From assembly GCF_023151555.2 (NCBI RefSeq), contig NZ_CP100426.1:434001-498000 (forward strand): a stretch of 64,000 nt of DNA, in the 5' to 3' direction. Every line of letters begins with the position of its first letter. Positions within the stretch are counted from its first letter, which is position 1. This stretch comes from Photobacterium sp. CCB-ST2H9 (lineage in GTDB: Bacteria > Pseudomonadota > Gammaproteobacteria > Enterobacterales > Vibrionaceae). The notes beneath the pieces were generated by a model. The model was not told the origin of the DNA and made no database searches. It saw only the letters and a program-made list of their open reading frames with translations. Of the stretch, positions 60,671 to 64,000 are shown piece by piece. Both the position numbers and the translations under genes were made by a program.

Positions 60671-61948
60671 ATGTCAGACACAACATCAAACCCGCCACAG
60701 GCCCGTCCGGGCAATGGCATCAAGCAACTGATTCGATCTTTGGGTCCCGGAATCATGATGGCTTCAGCAGCCGTCGGTGGTTCTCACCTGGTAGCATCAA
60801 CCAAAGCCGGTGCGATATACGGCTGGCAACTGGCTGCAATCATTCTGCTCGTTAATCTTTTTAAATATCCTTTCTTCCGAGCCGGCATTCAATACACCAT
60901 GGGAACCGGTAAAAGCCTTGTGGAAGGATATGATGATATGGGACGTGGTTACCTGCTGGTTTTCTTCGTCCTCAACCTGATTTCAAGTATCGTCAATACT
61001 GCGGCGTTGCTCCTGTTCAGCGCCAGTCTGCTGGGCTACTTCATGCCGGGCGAGCTGCCTTTGTCTGTTTTATCTGCGATGGTACTGGCCGCTTGTCTGA
61101 TCATTCTGATGGCTGGGCACTATAAGGCGCTGGATGGCTTATCGAAAGTGATCATGTCAGTTCTGGTGATTGCGACCATTTCCGCTGTGGTGATTGCGGC
61201 CGGGAATGGCAGCGTTGCGCCTGCCGACTATGAGGGCCCGTCAGCCTGGACGCTAGCGTCTTTTGGATTCATTGTCGTCATGATGGGCTGGATGCCGGCA
61301 CCTATAGAGATTTCCTGTTTGACTTCACTCTGGCTGAAGAGTCAGCGTCAAGAACAGACAGTCACGACGCGTTCGGCATTGTTTGATTTCAACGTGGGCT
61401 ACATTGGCACTGCGATTCTGGCAATTGTATTCCTTTCACTGGGTGCGCTGGTGCTCTATGGCTCAGGCACGGAGCTGAAAGCATCAGGTATTGGCTTCTC
61501 GCATCAGCTGGTCAGCATGTATGCGTCTACCATCGGTGAGTGGTCCCGTTATCTGATTGCGGTTATTGCGTTCTTCTGTATTTTCGGCAGCACGATTACT
61601 GTGATTGACGGTTATTCACGGGCTCTGGCGGAAGCTCAGCTGCTGATTCAGAAAAAGCCTTTGGCACAAAATCGTTACATTAATGGCTGGATGATCATCG
61701 TGAGCGTGCTGGCAATGGCCATTATTCTGTTCTTTACTTCAGCACTTATGCCCATGATGAACTTTGCGATGGTGCTGGCGTTTATGACGACGCCTGTATT
61801 TGCGTACCTGAACTATCGTTTGCTGACCGGTGCCTCTTTACCTGCAGAAATGAAGTTAAGTCTGGGGATGAAATATCTCTCCTGGGCGGGGCTGGTTTAT
61901 TTGTATGGTTTTCTTGTCGCCTTTATCTGGTGGAAATGGTTTATGTAA
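60671..61948 (+). CDS. Nramp-like divalent-metal transporter with altered metal-site motifs
   Basis: A 425-residue membrane protein with about eleven hydrophobic helices in the LeuT-fold pattern of the Nramp family. It starts SLGPGIMMASAAVGGSHLVA, which aligns with Nramp TM1, and TM6 reads MGWMPAPIEISCLTSLW. Canonical Nramp proteins have DPGN in TM1 and MPH in TM6 for Mn/Fe binding; here the equivalents are VGGS and MPAP, so substrate may differ (for example Mg or another solute). The AAAGGACGT ribosome site fits the ATG, and a terminator follows. A proton-coupled role is family inference. Confidence 0.85.
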   Translation: MSDTTSNPPQARPGNGIKQLIRSLGPGIMMASAAVGGSHLVASTKAGAIYGWQLAAIILLVNLFKYPFFRAGIQYTMGTGKSLVEGYDDMGRGYLLVFFVLNLISSIVNTAALLLFSASLLGYFMPGELPLSVLSAMVLAACLIILMAGHYKALDGLSKVIMSVLVIATISAVVIAAGNGSVAPADYEGPSAWTLASFGFIVVMMGWMPAPIEISCLTSLWLKSQRQEQTVTTRSALFDFNVGYIGTAILAIVFLSLGALVLYGSGTELKASGIGFSHQLVSMYASTIGEWSRYLIAVIAFFCIFGSTITVIDGYSRALAEAQLLIQKKPLAQNRYINGWMIIVSVLAMAIILFFTSALMPMMNFAMVLAFMTTPVFAYLNYRLLTGASLPAEMKLSLGMKYLSWAGLVYLYGFLVAFIWWKWFM

Positions 61949-61970
61949 TCATTTTTTCAATGATTGATGA

Positions 61971-61994
61971 AAGCCCTCTTGTGAGGGCTTTTTC
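61971..61994 (+). terminator. Rho-independent terminator after the Nramp-like gene
   Basis: AAGCCCTC at 61971-61978 and GAGGGCTT at 61983-61990 form an 8-bp stem with a TTGT loop and a T tract. Confidence 0.9.
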
Positions 61995-62120
61995 GTTTGA
62001 TATTCTTTAAAAACAGTATGTTGTGACATCACGTGAAAGAAATATGTGTGTGACGCTTGTGTTATAGAGTAATAACTCTAAAATGAAAGCTGCCGTTCTT
62101 GAGGTATGAAGGATAAAAAA

Positions 62121-63548
62121 ATGATAGTCAGCCCGCCCAAGGCTAAACCCTTTTCCCTTGCGTTACTGATCAGTGCTCTGTGTTTTCAGGCACAAGCCGC
62201 TACCGTGAGTTTTGATGATGCCTGGCAGCTCGTACGAAACCATAACGATGAACTGGCAGCTGAAAAGAGTAATGTTGAAAAAGCTGAACATTTGCAGGAA
62301 GCGTCTCGTGCATTGTCATTACCACGAGTCACGGTTTCGGCGAATTATACCTACCTGGATGCTCCGGTTGAGATTGCTCCTTCCGATATCATTGCCAGTA
62401 CGCCTGCAGGCAAAAGTCAGGTGGCAAGCATGCTTCTGCAACAGAAACTGGGCTTGTCATCGGCACAGCTTGATGAATTGTTCACATCCCGCGTAACGAA
62501 TAGAGACATTCTGACCAGCTCTGTCCGTGCGGTCTGGCCAGTATTTCTTGGCGGACGGATTATGGCTGCTCAGGACATTGCCAAAGGAAAGACGCAGGAA
62601 GCGAAGTACATGCTCGAAATGAAAGAGCATGCCAAGTTTGAAGATTTATCGAACTATTACTTTGGCGTGGTACTCGCTCAGCAAGTGATGGAAACACGGC
62701 AGGAAGCGGAAAAAGGGCTTGAAAGACATTACAAAAATGCGCTGAAAATGGAAGCACAAGGTCAGATTGCGAAAGTTGAACGTCTTCAGGCTCAGTCTTC
62801 TTATGACAAAGCCCGTGTAGAACGTCTGAAAGCACAACGGAATCTGGAAATTGCGCAGGTTGCTTTAACCAAGATGCTGAAATTGCAGACCCCGGCAACG
62901 CCCACCACTGCATTATTTGTGAATGAAAGTTTACCGGACATGATGACCTTCCTGAATCAAACACTGAGTGATTATCCGGGGCTGCATATCCTGGATGCCA
63001 AGAAGCGTCAGGCTAACGGGGCATTGGATGCCGAGAAAGGAAAGTATTATCCGGAAGTTTTTGTTTACGGTAATTACAACCTTTATGAAGAAGATACGCT
63101 TGCCGCCAAAACCGCACCTGACTGGGCCATTGGTGTTGGTGTGAGTATTCCGTTGCTGGACTCGTCGGGCCGGTCAGACAAAGTGAAAGCCGCTCACAGT
63201 GCGATGACTCAGGTCAATTACCTGAGAGCCCAGGCAGAGCAGGACTTAACAGTGCTGGTGGAGAAAACCTATCGCGAGGCATCACAGGCGCTTGAGGAAT
63301 ATGAAGGTCTGGCTTCAAGTGTTGCACTGGCAGAAGAAAGTGTCTTCTTACGTGAAAAAGCCTTCAGTCAGGGACTGTCAACGTCTCTGGATGTCGTTGA
63401 TGCTGAACTGTATCTGGCAAGTGTGAAAACCCAGCGTTTGTCCGCGGCTTATCATTATGTCACAGCGTTATCACGACTTCTGGCCGTCAGCGGCGGTATC
63501 AATACCTTCGACGAATATGAAAATTACAAAGGATTAAAGGTTAACTGA
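62121..63548 (+). CDS. TolC-family outer-membrane channel protein
   Basis: A protein of 475 residues from ATG 62121 (AAGGATAAAAAA upstream; an ATG five codons earlier is too close to its GAGG). It has a signal peptide of about 27 residues (QAQA). The mature protein has the two-fold OEP repeat: VSFDDAWQLVRNHNDELAAE with long helices (about 50-220), and ANGALDAEKGKYYPEVFVYGNYNLYE with a second helical set (about 290-460). It forms a trimeric exit duct for a tripartite pump. The HlyD-family adaptor gene starts 1 bp after its stop, so it belongs to that system. Confidence 0.93.
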   Translation: MIVSPPKAKPFSLALLISALCFQAQAATVSFDDAWQLVRNHNDELAAEKSNVEKAEHLQEASRALSLPRVTVSANYTYLDAPVEIAPSDIIASTPAGKSQVASMLLQQKLGLSSAQLDELFTSRVTNRDILTSSVRAVWPVFLGGRIMAAQDIAKGKTQEAKYMLEMKEHAKFEDLSNYYFGVVLAQQVMETRQEAEKGLERHYKNALKMEAQGQIAKVERLQAQSSYDKARVERLKAQRNLEIAQVALTKMLKLQTPATPTTALFVNESLPDMMTFLNQTLSDYPGLHILDAKKRQANGALDAEKGKYYPEVFVYGNYNLYEEDTLAAKTAPDWAIGVGVSIPLLDSSGRSDKVKAAHSAMTQVNYLRAQAEQDLTVLVEKTYREASQALEEYEGLASSVALAEESVFLREKAFSQGLSTSLDVVDAELYLASVKTQRLSAAYHYVTALSRLLAVSGGINTFDEYENYKGLKVN

Positions 63549-63549
63549 G

Positions 63550-64000
63550 ATGAGCAAGTTGAAAACTCTTGCAGTGGTTCTGCCCGCTGTAGCACTGACA
63601 GGTTGGTTGGGTTACCGCTTTTGGGACGCTTATCAGCCGCAACCTGAACGTCTGCAGGGACAAATAGAGGCCCAGCAGTACAATATTTCATCAAAAGTCG
63701 CCGGCAGAATTGATCAGGTTCTGGTGCGTAAAGGCGATAAAGTGAGTGAAGGTCAGCTGATCTTTACCATTCTCAGCCCGGAAATTGATGCAAAACTGGA
63801 ACAGGCGAAAGCCAGCCAGCAAGCGGCAGGTGCTATGGCTGAGCAGGCAGAGAATGGCGCTCGTGCACAGGAAGTTGCGGCAGCTCAGGATCAGTGGCAG
63901 AAAGCGAAAGCAGCCTCAGCACTCAGCGAGAAGACTTATCGTCGTGTGAATAATCTGTATCGTGACGGGGTTGTTGCCGAGCAGAAACGTGATGAAGCCT
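63550..64000 (+). CDS. HlyD-family membrane-fusion protein, cut by the window end
   Basis: The first 150 residues of a periplasmic adaptor. It has an N-terminal membrane anchor (about 5-27), then a biotinyl-lipoyl-like strand block (VAGRIDQVLVRKGDKVSEGQ, 52-71) and the start of a coiled-coil hairpin (about 80-150: AKLEQAKASQQAAGAM, then the YRDGVVAEQKRDEA turn). It resembles the YbhG/YhiI type that pairs with an ABC transporter rather than an RND pump. It starts 1 bp after the TolC-like gene. The transporter genes probably follow outside the window. Confidence 0.9.
   Translation, partial: MSKLKTLAVVLPAVALTGWLGYRFWDAYQPQPERLQGQIEAQQYNISSKVAGRIDQVLVRKGDKVSEGQLIFTILSPEIDAKLEQAKASQQAAGAMAEQAENGARAQEVAAAQDQWQKAKAASALSEKTYRRVNNLYRDGVVAEQKRDEA

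Overview
The window is a gene-dense stretch of bacterial chromosome with moderate GC and short intergenic gaps ending in rho-independent hairpins. It most resembles Vibrionaceae (Vibrio, Photobacterium or a relative). The main reasons are a divergent irgB-irgA pair, a multidomain GH18 chitinase, a lipase with its own foldase, ravA-viaA, ydbH-ynbE-ydbL and a DUF3015/DUF4105 pair. I cannot fix the genus. No rRNA, tRNA, CRISPR array, insertion sequence or prophage was seen.

Layout. 1-3.1 kb: an operon, cut by the window edge, encoding an unknown protein, a tetraheme cytochrome c and an exported protein. 3.4-7.8 kb: a LysM-type protein, a LURP-one-like protein, a glutathione S-transferase and an RhlE-type helicase. 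7.8-13.7 kb: secreted lipase with foldase, a large alpha-amylase and D-serine dehydratase. 13.7-17.3 kb: an unrecognised cluster of four small proteins (two of them paralogous) next to an AraC-type regulator whose 5' end is split by a frameshift at an A8 run. 17.7-19.3 kb: hipBA with three evenly spaced operator palindromes. 19.4-27.9 kb: Nudix hydrolase, galE, a Pho-box-preceded phoX, irgB/irgA with a Fur-like box, and a second DEAD-box helicase. 27.9-31.2 kb: a 2-oxoacid dehydrogenase operon (E1 alpha, E1 beta, E2). 31.3-41.3 kb: mixed housekeeping genes, including a thioredoxin with a CAPC active site, a CDF transporter, nagZ, a truncated cysG, a sulfurtransferase, a PstS-like protein behind a Pho box and a diguanylate cyclase. 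41.6-51.1 kb: ravA-viaA, NfeD-slipin, DUF3015-DUF4105 and a Na/Ca exchanger. 51.3-64 kb: chitinase, tandem universal stress protein, YeiH-type transporter, ydbH-ynbE-ydbL, an Nramp-like carrier with altered metal-site motifs, and a TolC/HlyD export pair cut by the window end.

Together the genes suit a marine heterotroph: secreted enzymes for lipid, starch, chitin and organic phosphate; phosphate and iron responses (two Pho boxes, one Fur box); and envelope maintenance. The best candidate for something undescribed is the 13.7-17.3 kb cluster with its split regulator. Other points of note are the vestigial methyltransferase half of CysG, the CAPC thioredoxin, the Nramp-like carrier lacking DPGN and MPH, and the opening tetraheme operon.
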